Notes under the pieces: generated by a model
The model's database searches: none
What the model saw: only the letters and a program-made list of their open reading frames with translations
Told to the model about the DNA's origin: nothing
Source of the DNA: Fusarium oxysporum f. sp. lycopersici 4287
Lineage: Eukaryota > Ascomycota > Sordariomycetes > Hypocreales > Nectriaceae
NCBI RefSeq assembly: GCF_000149955.1
Contig: NC_030988.1
Coordinates: forward strand, 4,897,245-4,961,244
Direction: 5' to 3'
DNA length: 64,000 nucleotides
Program-made: the position numbers and the translations under genes
Shown: piece after piece, positions 1-11,902 of the stretch
Numbering within the stretch: the stretch's first letter is position 1
How the letters are laid out: every line of letters starts with the position of its first letter

Positions 1-570
1 TATGTACTAAAAGTCTAGATCGTCATATTGGGTTGGAGTCCGGATTTAGTCCCGATGCGATGTGCTGGATATAAAACAGCAAATATTGACCTTGAAAAAG
101 CCAAACATGAGAAGCAGCGTGCCATGATAATTCGCAAACATAAGGAAAAATATGGCGATTATTATCACAAAATTTGAATAAGGCTCTGGCCTGCGTCCTC
201 TTTCTTCTTCTTTTTCTTCTTTTTTTTTCGGGGTTCTTAAGAATTCATTTAATAAATACGTTACGTCCAGAACACGCTTGGCTCGGTTGACTGGCTTCGG
301 GTGGAATTGTACGTCTTACATTCATTGTATGTGAACTGAAATAAGTATAATATCATACTGCCAATTGTGGCCTCTCTTGTGCTTGTCTGCATTTGTAGAC
401 GCTAAGACTCAGTGTGATCAATGGAAGAGCTGCTAATTTCATCTTCGCTGCGCTTCCAAATTACTCAACTAAATTTGACGCAACAGGTCCGAATAGGCTT
501 GGCCCCAAGTTATATAGGATCTGATGAGGCCCGCAAGATCCTAGATCCCTCAAACCATCTAACCTAAAAT
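1..570. other. Intergenic, no gene recognised
   Basis: No convincing reading frame is present. The stretch holds a pyrimidine-rich run near 195-230 and otherwise unremarkable sequence; its right part is presumably the promoter of the gene starting at 571. Confidence 0.5.
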
Positions 571-1407
571 ATGAAGGCAGTTCTATGGCTCTGGTATGTT
601 TCGCTGGCAGAAGCCACCTGCACTTCCAACTATGCCATATGGATCTCGCAGGACAGGGCTAAACTAAGCGAGACGTTGGGGCAAGCTCTGCCTAAGCTGG
701 ACTATGACGATATTTCAATCCTTAATCCTGGTGTTGATGTCGGTATGGCGGCTGTTCCTGGAAAGCGATACAAGATCCCTTACCATGCAAATATGGCACT
801 CATTCCACCAGCTTCGTGGTCTGACAATTGTCCAAAAACGTTGGAGCTTCATGGTGCCAAGTCAGAAACGCTTGAAGTCTTCCATCAGCCATCTTCGACA
901 CCTGAAGGAGTTAGCCATAACCCGTCTGTATCTAAACTGGCTCAATCACCGGTGCACACGGAAGCCTCTGGTAGCGGTCTGATACCAAGAGCAGCGTCTG
1001 TCACGACCGCTGAAGTTTCTAAAACAGTAGGGACATCCGTCACTATTGAGACACGAACAAAGCCGCACGCAGCGACAGGCACAGCCAGCTCTATGTTATG
1101 CTGGGAAGAGACCCACCCGTCGGTCTCTGACTTTGTTTCAAGTCCAGCGTCCAGGATTGAGTTTGCCAGGTCGTTTTGTGACAGGTTCCAGGAGGCTACT
1201 TTTGACGCAGCGCATCCCATCCAACCATTGCCCTACGGCGACACGTTGATTGGAATCCAGGTATTGCCCTCCTGTCCAAACCATTCAATTGGGGCGAAAG
1301 ACATGGATTCATGCCGTCGAGTGCTTGAGAACCTCAACCATAAATGCCCGAAAGCGGGCGGGACATATAGCAACCATTGCGTGCTGTACTACTTCGTCAA
1401 ACGGTAA
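571..1407 (+). CDS. Secreted LysM-like cysteine-containing protein
   Basis: Single-exon frame of 278 codons starting at an ATG. The N-terminus is short and hydrophobic (about residues 1-15) and ends before a Cys, consistent with secretion. Residues about 40-72 read like a fungal LysM core: an acidic helix, then ILNPGVD, then a GKRYKIPY strand. LysM domains bind chitin oligomers, and fungal secreted forms can shield wall chitin or dampen host chitin sensing. The middle (about 95-170) is rich in Ser, Thr, Ala and Pro, like a glycosylated linker. The last third carries several Cys in a spacing (C..8-9..C..GG..C..Y) resembling the C-terminal cysteine module of fungal LysM and killer-toxin-like chitinase proteins. 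The LysM call is by eye and only one weak repeat is seen. A plain secreted cysteine-rich protein is the alternative. Confidence 0.6.
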   Translation: MKAVLWLWYVSLAEATCTSNYAIWISQDRAKLSETLGQALPKLDYDDISILNPGVDVGMAAVPGKRYKIPYHANMALIPPASWSDNCPKTLELHGAKSETLEVFHQPSSTPEGVSHNPSVSKLAQSPVHTEASGSGLIPRAASVTTAEVSKTVGTSVTIETRTKPHAATGTASSMLCWEETHPSVSDFVSSPASRIEFARSFCDRFQEATFDAAHPIQPLPYGDTLIGIQVLPSCPNHSIGAKDMDSCRRVLENLNHKCPKAGGTYSNHCVLYYFVKR

Positions 1408-1700
1408 ATTGTTCTGAGCAAATACACCTAGATAATTTCATTTGATACATATTACATTTAAGCTTCAGGCGCCATACCGTGATCCATTACCGGATGGATT
1501 GGATGTCACGGTGCATGCATTGTGTGAGCTCATGCAGGCATGTCCTTGATTTACTACCATACAGGGTTCATAACTACATGTAACTTCATGTCCTTTTAAA
1601 TATAAGCCGGGATAGCGGACTAAACCTCGAAAGCAAAGGCATGAACTACCATATCGCCCACAAAGCTCAGGAGATCCATCCTTCACATTATGCCGATCAA

Positions 1701-2705
1701 TCATTGAAGATCTTCATACGCTAGAACCTTGATGCTCATGACGTGTTTGGCAGTTTGTAGAGCTGGAGTGGACAGAAGTGTATGGGTCACTAACTGCCGA
1801 AGCAGTCTCACAAAGGCAAGAAAATCGTCCAGAGTGTAAAAATCACCCCTTTCCACGACCTCGTCCCACGGCAGTTGTTCTGGTGAACGGATGTTATCGT
1901 CGATTTCCACCTCTATGAGCCGAAACTCGTCTGTTTCGAAGACTTTGGGCTTCGGCCCGTCAAATTCTTCTTTCGATGATACCCAATGCTTTCGCTTAAT
2001 GCGGTAGTTGATGAGCCATAGCGTTTCCAGACACCCAAATCTTGCACCATATACGATGTAACAGCATAAGGAGTCAAGGCTTCTGATCCGGGAGGATTCG
2101 TGAAGGCTCGAAGCCCACGATGGGTGGTATTGCCAGCCTACGTGCGGTATCTGTAGCAAGCCCCGGGCTGTGTTGTTCGGAATGACATCTTCAAACAAAA
2201 ACCGACTGAACATGTCAGGACCATCTGGTTGGAGAATAAAGAGGTCCTGGCTTGGAGACACGATAATACTGCGCTGCTGGGAAGAGTCGCTCTCTGGTGC
2301 GTCGACCTTGACATCCGAACGGCCACATCTCACCTTCGTCCGGATGGCTATGGGCTTGGTGGGGCCGAGTATATCTCTCATGACACAATGTGACTGCCTA
2401 CAGGCACCCCAGAGACCCGAGTCGATCAGGTACGTCGAAAGGTTGTTTTTAGTCCATGAAGCTGTGATTTCGTCGAAGCCATTGACTCGACTGGACTTGG
2501 GGCCAAAAGCCCACCTGGGAGCGGTGAGGTAATAGGAACCAACCCAAGGAGCTTCCGGATCGTCGTCTTCATGTGGTTGACTTCTATGGTCGCTGCTCAA
2601 GCTGAAGATTTGTACACCTGCCTTTGCAGGACGAACGGCGGAGCTCCAAATCTCTATTTGTAGTTCTACCGGAAGGTTTCTGAAGCAATGGAATGAATCA
2701 ACCAT
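1701..2705 (-). CDS. 2EXR domain-containing protein
   Basis: Intact frame of 334 aa. The start was set at the ATG at 2705 because upstream in-frame codons reach only a GTG and the conserved domain begins directly afterwards (FHCFRNLPVELQIEIW). This 'F..F..LP.ELR..IW' block is the signature of the fungal 2EXR family, an F-box-like N-terminal module found in large expanded gene sets in Pezizomycotina. The rest holds family-like stretches (around residues 165-180 and 200-215) but no catalytic motif. Biochemical function is unknown for the family. No intron is needed. It is flanked by long non-coding stretches, so the neighbours give no role. Confidence 0.75.
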   Translation of the reverse strand: MVDSFHCFRNLPVELQIEIWSSAVRPAKAGVQIFSLSSDHRSQPHEDDDPEAPWVGSYYLTAPRWAFGPKSSRVNGFDEITASWTKNNLSTYLIDSGLWGACRQSHCVMRDILGPTKPIAIRTKVRCGRSDVKVDAPESDSSQQRSIIVSPSQDLFILQPDGPDMFSRFLFEDVIPNNTARGLLQIPHVGWQYHPSWASSLHESSRIRSLDSLCCYIVYGARFGCLETLWLINYRIKRKHWVSSKEEFDGPKPKVFETDEFRLIEVEIDDNIRSPEQLPWDEVVERGDFYTLDDFLAFVRLLRQLVTHTLLSTPALQTAKHVMSIKVLAYEDLQ

Positions 2706-5235
2706 CCTGCTTATCGTGAAGGAGCCGAGGATAACCCGCAAAAAGACGAATTGACTTGTAGGATTATCTAGTTCCTGTGACACTTCAACATCGGGACAAC
2801 CGATCCTATAAAATCGTCAAAGCACTTCTAGATTTATGTTCGCTAAGCCCGATAGGTATCGCAAAAAGGACTTTAGAAACCATGGTATGTTGGGATTGAC
2901 CGCCAATGCAAGACGCTGGACAGCTTACAGTAACGCCCATTATTGGCAGTACGACGATTTCCCATCATTGATTGTTTCTTCTACGTATTTTCTTTTAACA
3001 TGTACGTAGAAAGCAGAAATTCTGGTCAAGATCGGGCCGATTTTCTTCTCTATACGTCTATCGATCAAGGTCGCTCCGGTTGAACCTCACTGTGCCTGAG
3101 TTTTATGGCGCCATGCCTACGATACGATTCTTCTAACTCGTGGCGGGGTGACATCGCAGTTGTTGGGGATTCCACTACAGACTTGTTCTGCTCTGTCTGT
3201 GTTTGACCTAAAATCGCTATTTTTAGCCATCTTCTTGGGTATAAAGTGCGTAGTCTCTTAACAGTCTTCTGTTTACTTCAGCCAGTATAAGTTCAGCATG
3301 AGTGCTTGAGGTAATTTTCGACGGTCGCAGAGACGTCGCATAATGATGTGCATAGGGACTGTAGACTGAGATACTAGCCAGCCGGCAACATGGCACAATT
3401 AAGTCCATCTTTGCATGATGAGCCATTACTCACTTACGATGAGGCTACCTGTCTGTCTCCACTCCCCGCTGTTAGCGCGGTTCCACTGGAATTTTTTGAA
3501 AGTGTGCGCTACAGTACTCTTAACTCAATCGTTATTTGGTTCAGCGGCTGAGCAGATGCCCAAAAAACTGAGACAGACACTAAAACATGAATGCAAGTCT
3601 TGATATGGAATATGGGTGCTCGATGATTATCGGAGATCATGATCTGATTGCTCTTTTAGTTTTAATCCATGTTCTGTTGACCGGGTAGTTGGATTAATTT
3701 CCCGTAGTGAGAATTTAATCCCTGGTTATCAGAATGTTTTAGTGTGATCGCGTGATTTTTGGGGTGAGAAGCAATGGAGTTAGCTTGGCAGGTTTGGCAA
3801 GAAAAACAGCAACACAAGGCTTTATGTGCGATGACACAGCATTCAAGCCAAATGACGAATTTTACTACAATTTCAGTCGCGCAGCATAGATAAATCTAAC
3901 ATGCATTCAATGTCTCATGCCGTCAATCCCACGAGTCTGAAAAATAAATTATATTAATTATCCCCTCAGCCCTAACCTGCCTCGCTTGTCTCATCGCGTT
4001 AGTGCGGCTCAGGTTGCAATCCGCTCGGGGCCGAAAATGGCAAGTTCATGATTATGTTAGCACAAAACTAACAAATACTCCGAAGCTAAAATGTATGACA
4101 AGCTGATAATCACAAGCTTCAACTGACGGTACGTTGCCCTCATCAGACAGTTTTAAATGCTGCTGTAACGTCATGCGTAGCTTGACCTGTAGGGTTGACA
4201 ATGCCATCGTTACTCGCACGTCAAAATTAATAATCTCTCCGAGATGGTCTAGGGTAGTTAACCCTTCTAGTCTATGACGCCACTCTTCACGCCTGAGCCC
4301 TGTAGTCCCGAGGTCGCCAAGCCTGAAAAGCGATCTTGCTCCGTTAATGTCCCTTTGCAGCCAGGCGGGTCCCAATAGAATCGGGATTCCAAGCTCTTGG
4401 TGAGAGGATACCGATATGAATACTCGGTCACCAATACTCTCACTTTTAGTGATAACCTGCTTATATACTTTTGTCACCATCTTCTGAATTGTTTGGGACC
4501 CGCCCGGCAGCCTATCCCGAGAGTGTCTTTGAGTCTGTCCAATGAGAAGCTTCGTTCATACAACCAGTTAGTGAAGTACCCTTCATCATCATTTCGGGGT
4601 CTGCCAAGTAGAAAGTAGCTTCCTACTATTTTCCCCACTTCGCCCCCACTTCGCTAGTCGCGTCGCTGGCAGCCTCTTCACCTCTTCTGACGACGCGTGC
4701 TGGCCCTTCCTTGCCCTCTTCTCTATCTTGCCTTTGTCCTTTTTCTAGCTACAGACAAAGTTGGCAACTCGATTCAAGTTGACGATGTTGATAGCTACAA
4801 TGCCATGATGACTAGGTCAATATGATTCGGCAAAGCTTGATCCTATAGTGGCTAGGAGAAAGGGGCCAAAAACTCACATGGTAACACATGAAACATTGGA
4901 AACATTGGATATGAAAAACTGGCCCAATTTGGCCCGTATTCTTCTGAGAAAAAGCTTAAATTTGAAGGGTGCATCGTCCGATATTTGACGTGACTGTCCA
5001 AAGATTTATAAGATCACAACGAGGCGCAAATCGGCAGAAGAATAAGCCTGCCTGGTAAGAGTCTTATTATCAGACTTCACTCTTATAGCACTCCACCCCT
5101 ACACTACTAGACCACAAGTGTAGTACAGAAGGATTTTGATTTTCTCTCCCCAACTGCGGTGTGACTGCTGGATAGCTGGATAGCCCTTGATATTCTTTGA
5201 AGCGTGTACAGCCGCTATCTATCCCCAACAATAGG
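2706..5235. other. Intergenic, 2.5 kb, no supported gene
   Basis: Only short frames are seen. One ATG-started minus frame at 4052-4480 (142 codons) has mixed composition and no recognisable motif; it is not called. The sequence is AT-rich in places (3940-3970) and looks like non-coding or decayed DNA. Confidence 0.4.
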
Positions 5236-6704
5236 ATGGCTTGGAATACAAGTGAGAAAGCCCTCGAGCTGTTCATTATCCAGATCTGCGGTACCATACT
5301 TGTCTACATCTCGGTATTTCTGCGGTTCTGGGCACAATCTGTTATTATGAAAGAGCATGTAATATACGACAAGTTGATGTATATATCTGTGGTAAGCTCA
5401 CATTAAATATGACAGGTGTACCGCGTATAGCTGCACTATTAGCTCTTTACTCAGGTTTCCTGTCCCCGAATAATGGCAAAATGACACTAACTGTGGACCC
5501 TTTATCAGTTCCTCTATACTGCCCAGGTTATCATCATAGTACGCGGCATAGTGGATGGCGGAATTGGACAACATGCGGACGACATTAGCGGCGTAGAGAT
5601 TGTCAAAGGCTTCCAAACATGGTATTTCGGAGAACTAATATATGCCGTACTTTCATGCTTCACCAAAACATCGGTAGTCCTGTATCTCCATCGCCTTTAC
5701 ATCGGCGAACCATCAAAAGGGGCAATCGTCAATAGGCCCATCCTGAGAATATCTTTGATCGTCTGCCTTGTCTGCGTCTGGGCTACGTCGATTGTGTTTT
5801 TCTTGACCAGCATTTTCCAATGCTCCCCAGTTGGCTATTACTGGGAGCAATTCAAGCATCCCGTCAGACCTGGCACATGTTCAAAAAGTATCGTACCCAT
5901 CGCTGGTATAGTTCTTAGCGTTGTTTTGGCCCTCAGCGATTGGACCTTGGCTCTAGTAGTGCCCATTATGAGCTTATGGAAATCATGGCTGCCGTGGCAA
6001 ACCAAAGCTGCAATCCATGCTCTGACGAGCTTAGGCGTACTGTAAGTGTTGTTTTACATTTTCAATTTTCTTTACGTCGGAAACATCACTGGTGTTGAGC
6101 CGTTAAGAGCTCGGATGTTCGGGCAGCTCTCCCCGCAGACTCGTCTAGCCGATTGGCAACGATGAGATTACTCATGGGGCTATGTTCGAGGACAGGAGGA
6201 GCCATATTGGTGTAAATTCAAAGTCCATTACATGACTGACAATACATGGATATGCCAGAGCGGGCGCGGCAATGATCGTACGCATTCCCTATATCAAGAT
6301 GCTGGATCTTACTGAAGACTTTCTTTACGAGACAGTGTAAGATCTATATTCAGTTGCGTTATCTCAGGATTGTTCACTCACTGGTATACAGAGATGTCGC
6401 GAAATGGACGGTCATAGAGGCAACTCTAGGAATTGTGGCCGGGTGTTTGCCAACCATTTGGCCATTATTGACGGCGATGAGATCCAGATGTGTCTCATCG
6501 AAGCTTGACTATGCGAATGATAAACCTTTGCAACATGGTGGTAGAGTCGAAAGAGGGACGAAACAAGACACCACTCAGAATAACCGCGACACGATTCTTA
6601 TTCACACAGACTTCTTCCTTTCAGAAAGTTTTGTTAATAATTCCGATAATCATGTGAGACATGACCCAAACAATAGTTTTCGACATGACCAATGGCGTCC
6701 ATAG
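5236..6704 (+). CDS. Rhodopsin-fold (Pth11/SAT4-like) integral membrane protein
   Basis: Four exons join in phase: 5236-5391, 5509-6041, 6259-6336 and 6392-6704, giving 359 aa. All introns are GT..AG; the first has an ACTAAC branch site. The product has about seven hydrophobic spans and typical fungal rhodopsin-domain landmarks: YDKLMY after the first spans, WYFGELIY..FTKTSVVLYLHRLY in the middle, QCSPVGYYWEQF after a long span, and a DVAKWTVIEATLGIVAGCLPTIWPLL block near the end. This family includes Pth11-like G-protein-coupled-receptor candidates and many orphan membrane proteins, so it probably acts at the plasma membrane. The C-terminal tail of about 70 aa is hydrophilic. The tail lacks a clear family motif, so its exact end is less certain than the membrane core. 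Confidence 0.85.
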
Positions 6705-6988
6705 AATAGACCGATATAGCAACCTGTCAGCTGTCATGACCGTAATGTAAAAGCTTAGAAGTCCTCAGACTAAAGAAGGGGGTACGAGGTATGAATACAA
6801 GAGACTTTTACTAATAATACCAACAAAACAAACGATTTGTCGTATGTATATGAATTGACATACCGCAGTAGAGTATGGCGGCCAAATGACAAAGCCGACA
6901 GCTCCCGGCTATTTGCACTATGAAATTGTCTCATACACTTGATGATCACATGCATCCACCTCCTGATCCAAATGTCTTCTATGGCAGC

Positions 6989-7666
6989 TCATCCGTGCAC
7001 ATCTTCATCCAGGCTCCAGATATCGTCGTCCGAAGTCTCCCATCTCAAAGTCTCATTAGAACCTCCGTCCTCGTAAGTACTATCATCGTCCGTGACGCTG
7101 TGTAAGCAGGTTCCTTTACTACTGTTACTGCTAGAAAGCGTACTCCAGTCGTAAGGCAAACCGTCGTCCACATTTTTCGGCGGAGTATACCATTCAATCG
7201 TAAACTTTTGAAGTTGTGGCATCTTGGCAAAATAAGAGAGGCGCTGGATGTATTCCATCAATTGTCCGCATTGACAGTCCTGCCTTTCCACCTTGATCGT
7301 GAGGTCGCGCACTAGCATTTCGACCGCAACAGCATCTTCCCAATCGCCAAGAATATCATCTAAGAAGCGAGAGAATCCGCTCAAAGAGATTATGAATGAG
7401 TTCTCCTCATAAAACACCCTTCGAGCTTCTAGAAGAAGATGCCGTCGAGACTCATCGTTATTGAGGAATCTTTTTAGAAGAAGAAACCTTCCAATACTCT
7501 CCTCATCTGACCAAGCAATAGGTTCTTGTACCACGACTGGATCCTCCTTCACCAAGTACTTACAGAGTACAGCGCGGCGATCGTCTGATGGCATCTTGGA
7601 AATGTCATCGAGGGGTCTCCCACCTGTCAGTTGAGCGAGATCGTCATTAGCGGTCAGGAGCTGCAT
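6989..7666 (-). CDS. Unknown protein, relative of the gene at 41558-42448
   Basis: Intact frame of 225 aa from the ATG at 7666; in-frame codons upstream reach only a GTG. An upstream exon ending at 7782 with a good GTGAGT donor is possible, but its phase did not fit the acceptor at 7687, so the shorter model is given. I do not recognise the family. Around residues 25-120 it shares an ordered set of residues with the protein at 41558-42448: DRRA, a Pro-Val followed by Glu, an LL..F..DE..R.L..EA..V.Y.EN.F core, then F..D.L.D. The C-terminus is very acidic (DDDSTYEDGG and similar). No signal peptide, membrane span or catalytic motif is visible. It is probably a lineage-restricted fungal family. 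Confidence 0.55.
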   Translation of the reverse strand: MQLLTANDDLAQLTGGRPLDDISKMPSDDRRAVLCKYLVKEDPVVVQEPIAWSDEESIGRFLLLKRFLNNDESRRHLLLEARRVFYEENSFIISLSGFSRFLDDILGDWEDAVAVEMLVRDLTIKVERQDCQCGQLMEYIQRLSYFAKMPQLQKFTIEWYTPPKNVDDGLPYDWSTLSSSNSSKGTCLHSVTDDDSTYEDGGSNETLRWETSDDDIWSLDEDVHG

Positions 7667-10227
7667 CGCTTTGGCCTTGTGGATCACTGAAAGTGGCTGG
7701 CAGATGTTAGCAGCTGTGACTTCGACAAGGATCTGACCCGGGGTTGCTTGATTGTCGATGAATGACCAGAAGATCACTCACCTGGGGAAACTTGTGTATG
7801 CTCTTTCCTGACTGGGAGAATGATTTCAAATGCGCTCGCATTCTTATTTCTTGCATGCGGTGATATCGGGAGAGCTGGAGATTGAAGAAACCGGGAGCAT
7901 TGCTATGGAGAGGCAGATATAGGCCAAACGAATGCCTCAAGAGTTCACGTCCGTTTCAACAATATAGATGATCTGGCAGTTATATGCTACAGCGCTATGG
8001 CCGATTTCATCCATGTTAGCACGTGTAGCTGCTCCAGAAGTCGAATTGAGCGGTTCCTTATCTGCACATCTTTCTTGGCTTTTATGATAAAGCCAAGACG
8101 AATTATAGGTTTGCCGTCCGACACAAAGACCTCATGCTGAAGCCCACAATATCGTAAAAAAGGCTGACTTACGAGAGTGGCGTGAACAATATTGGAAGAG
8201 ATATTTATGGCCTACTGCTCGTTCAAGATCAACACAACCGAGACTGGACATGTGAACAGCCTTCTGGAAGGCTGCTGAACATTGCCTTCAACCTTTGCTG
8301 TTTATGGAAGGTGTTGGCCATCAACGTGGCTGCGCGATACGATACGGGCCACTTGCTTGTGCCGGCAGCGCACAGGACATTCGTACTGACATGCTGTCGA
8401 TTGAAGTGTCTTATTGAACACCAGAGGGGTAGCAGACCAGGGCTTTCAACATCTCGGTCAGATCATGCTAGGAAATTATCGTACGAAGCGTAGCGTTTAA
8501 TCACTCCTGCTGCACAGCTGCCAATAAAGAAAGTTTCAATTCGATCTCTATGATATGTCCCAAGAAGCTCGGGACGATTGAAATATATAGTATCTTATGT
8601 ATACCACTACCACGTAGTTCTGTCTTGAATGCTGGCTCCAAGGACTGCAAAGAAGCAAGGAAATCATAGATGTTCATAGTAAAGCATATGAAAATATATG
8701 GAAGAAACTGCAGGATTGGAAAAATCGTCCGTTGTTACGTTACTCCTATGATCAAGTTACAACAGCCAACTCTCATAGGAGTACCGTTAAATCCTGAGAA
8801 GCACATGCCTATTCCCTCCGTTTCACTAGTCACTACTAGCTAGCCGCTGCTTATTTCGGTTCAGTTGAATCCCCCTGTAGATATCCTCAATGCTTGGCAA
8901 ATCAGCGTCGTCGTCATTGTCGGGAGACCCGTTTCCACGTCGGGGGGGAAGTGGAACAGTTCTTGACCTTGAGCGAGCTACCGCACTTCTCTGTACAACT
9001 ATTAGAACTACGCTTCAATATCCCCGGAATCACATATATTTGAACTTTTCTTCGACCTCATGGACCACCTCCTGCGAGGTCTTGGTCGTGTCAGTAAACA
9101 AGCCACCCATGATCCCTCGCTCATAGACTGTTCAGCACGCTTCGTGAATTTGGGTACCCGTCGGGAGAGCCTCCTCTCAGACTGATGCAGCCTCTTCTTC
9201 TCTTTGGTCTTGCTACAGTGCCGAACATTGCATTGCGCAAATGGCACGGTAGTAGCGGGGGAGACTTTAGTGATTCTTCGCATGATAAGGTGATGAAGGA
9301 GTTTCTGGATGACTTTCATCGGCATCCGTTGGTCTGAAAAGAGATACTGGAAAATGGAGAAGATGGGAGAGAAGAGAAAATGGGCGGAAAATGATGGCAA
9401 CTTTCTGTTATTTATAGCGAGAGATACTAGTACACATCTTTTTTACTAAATGCCTCTCCTCAAAGTAACCAGGAATCTCTCTCCGCAATCCACGACGTAG
9501 CATTGTGAGAGGCAGAGCTATAGAGCCGTGACGTGTTCATAAGAGGCCAAGATCTAAATGTCACACGCCCTTACCTGGTCCTTTCTAGAAGACGCCTATC
9601 AAGGCTGGCGGGTAATGAGCCACCATTGACGATGGAAAGCCATATGGAAGAGGTCGAGCACTAAATAATGCCTAGTTCTTTAAGAAATAATACCTATCTA
9701 TAGTGAAATCTTCCGTAGAGAATTATCATGGCTTTAAACAAGGGTTTATTTACTGGGACGTGAACGCTCTCCTCAAACATATTCTTTGGTCACTGTTAGC
9801 ATAGAACTCATTTTTGGCTGCTGAGAAGAAGTACGAGAAGTTAATAAACAACAAATTATCGTCATCATTAGATTTGGAAACGGTAGTTCAGCCGGGGTGG
9901 AGTTTGCCCTCGTCAAGACCCTCAAGGTGGTGGTTCGGAGCTAGCCAGTTTCTGTAACTGACGCTTCACAGCGATTTGGCGGTTTCAAACTCTGTGGTTT
10001 AACTTCATGTATTCCTTGTCTCGAGTCAACATCTTGTTTGAAAACCTGTTCGCCATAAATCCATTCACGATCATAACGCATCTTGTCGCATTCGCCTTCC
10101 GAACATACTCCATAAATCCGTCAACCTATCATAGCCTTTCATCATTTAATCACTCCATAGTGGTTTAAATACAAGATATGTAGAATGAGAAGGCCCATGG
10201 ATGGAGAGGAGTAGATCCGAGGGCCTC
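7667..10227. other. Intergenic, 2.5 kb, with one weak candidate gene
   Basis: No firm gene. On the minus strand an ATG at 9110 opens a 26-codon frame reading MGGLFTDTTKTSQEVVHEVE and ending at 9031-9033. Further on, a frame ending at a stop at 8826-8828 contains an acidic stretch (PDNDDDADLPSIEDIYRGIQ). Both look protein-like, but I could not find a splice pair that joins them in phase. An overlapping minus frame, 9008-9325, encodes a very basic 105-aa peptide with no recognisable motif. Confidence 0.25.
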
Positions 10228-11902
10228 TCAATCACGCTTCGACCCTACCTTACCCGCTCCCCGTAGCCCAAGTGCTGCCACAAGCACGCAAACAAGCATT
10301 AGAGAAAAGAGAGTCCAAAAGGATGCGCGATAACCTTCTAAGAGAGCCTCGGGGGACTTTGGGTTGATATTTTGGTTTGTTACCGCTGCGGAGACTACCT
10401 GCACAATAGCCAACCCCAGAGCGTTCCCAAACTGCGCGGCCGTGTTGAAGACAGCACCAGCAACGGATTGATTCTTCTCAGGGAAAACCTCAGTAACGAT
10501 AATGAGTCCGACGGTGAAGAGCACATCGATAGAAAATGGCAGAAGGATTTGTGCGAAGAAGGCACCGACCCAATAGGACCAACTGGGATTGATCACGGCC
10601 ATAAGAAGCGGCGATCCCGAGGAAAGTAGCGACGAGACCGCTACAAGCCAGACAGCAGGTATTTTATGCACGATGAGGCCGGTCATCAGATTGAGGCCTA
10701 GTCCGACGACGGTACTGGGAAGGATGCGGATTCCGGCGTCGACAGCCGACAAATATTGGATCTCTTGAAAGCTGTGGGCGTATAGTCAGTAAAACATTCA
10801 TTCAAAACGTTCTGACCGTTCACCTACTAGAGACTTGTAAGAAGATCAACAGAATTCAGCACTGCAAACGATAAAGCTATAGCAATACATATGGTAGTAA
10901 ACGCAGAGTTGCTCCAGAAGCAATTAGGTATTAGAGCCGGCATGCTTCTTTTGACTCGGTAATGCATCCAACCAACAAACAGTGGCAGGGTCGCCAAGCT
11001 GAAGCATAGGAGTGTAACAGTCCCGGTCTCTTTGATACGATGGACGTCCGTGCTGATAACCCTTGATCTGGTTAGTACCATTTTGGTTACAATTAGAAAT
11101 ACCTCAACTTACGCTAAGAAATAGGAAATCGAGGCCATGGAAACCGAGGCGAGTAGTGCTCCGATCCAATCGACTCTGTATATCAAATCAACGAATATGT
11201 TTCGGAAACCGAGCGGCTCGGATTTTGGCAGTGACCATAGACCGACGGCGGACAGGAGCAGGGTAACGCCTCCATAAAGATACCATCCCGAGCGCCATCC
11301 AACAGTATCCACGAGTACGCCACCGACGACAAGGCCAAAGGTGAAGCCTAGCAGCTGACTTAAACCCAGGCAAGCGAACGATATGTTTCGGCTCTGTCCA
11401 CGGGGCTGAGTGTCAGCTACGAGAGCTACAGAACTGGAGAAATGCATCGCTATGGCAACGCCCTGCAATGCCCTCATAGTAATCAACTGCTGAATGCTCT
11501 TGATAAATCCACAGGATAACATAAACACGCCGTTGAGTATGCACCCCGAAAGATTAACGGATCGGGGCCCCAAGACATCAGCGACGGCACTGAGAGTAGC
11601 AGTGCCGAAGCTGTGGCTAGCCCTTGAACTGATGACGGCCAGAAAGCGAGCGACTGCGGTATATTGAGATCTGAGGTCAGTTGTGGAAGTCCAATGACTA
11701 TGAGACCGCTGGATGCGCTCGTGGCGAAATTGACCCCGCAAAGCTGGAATACTACTGCAGTTCTTCTTATTAGTGTTAGCGGAGCTGCAGCACCCGTGCT
11801 TAAAGCCTGCGATGATTCGCCGTCATCAAGGATGGTTAGATGAACCTCAGCATGGTCTTTGAGCGGGGATCGCGACATCGAACTGCAGGGTAGAGACTCC
11901 AT
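10228..11902 (-). pseudogene. MFS drug-efflux transporter (DHA/ATR1-like) with one-base frameshift
   Basis: Three exons on the minus strand: 11113-11902, 10828-11067 and 10228-10771, with introns of 45 and 56 bp. Family landmarks include FWPSSVQGLATASALLL, then ADVLGPRSVNLSGC (the motif A-like loop), GLVVGGVLVDTVGWRSGWYL and YFQEIQYLS. Transporters of this type expel drugs or metabolites across the plasma membrane; an intact copy would be about 524 aa with 12-14 spans. Between LLLS and AVADVLG, near 11586-11593, the reading frame shifts by one base. No plausible intron fixes this, and one extra G would restore the usual sequence. It is therefore a recent pseudogene or a sequence error; everything else is intact. 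The ATG at 11902 was chosen because the frame further upstream starts only at GTG. Confidence 0.8.

Noticed and set aside
4052..4480. ATG-started minus frame of 142 codons
   Set aside because: No motif, no splice partners and unremarkable composition; may be chance.
7687..7940. Upstream exon for the gene at 6989-7666
   Set aside because: The donor at 7781 is good but joining it to the acceptor at 7687 gives an immediate stop in that phase.
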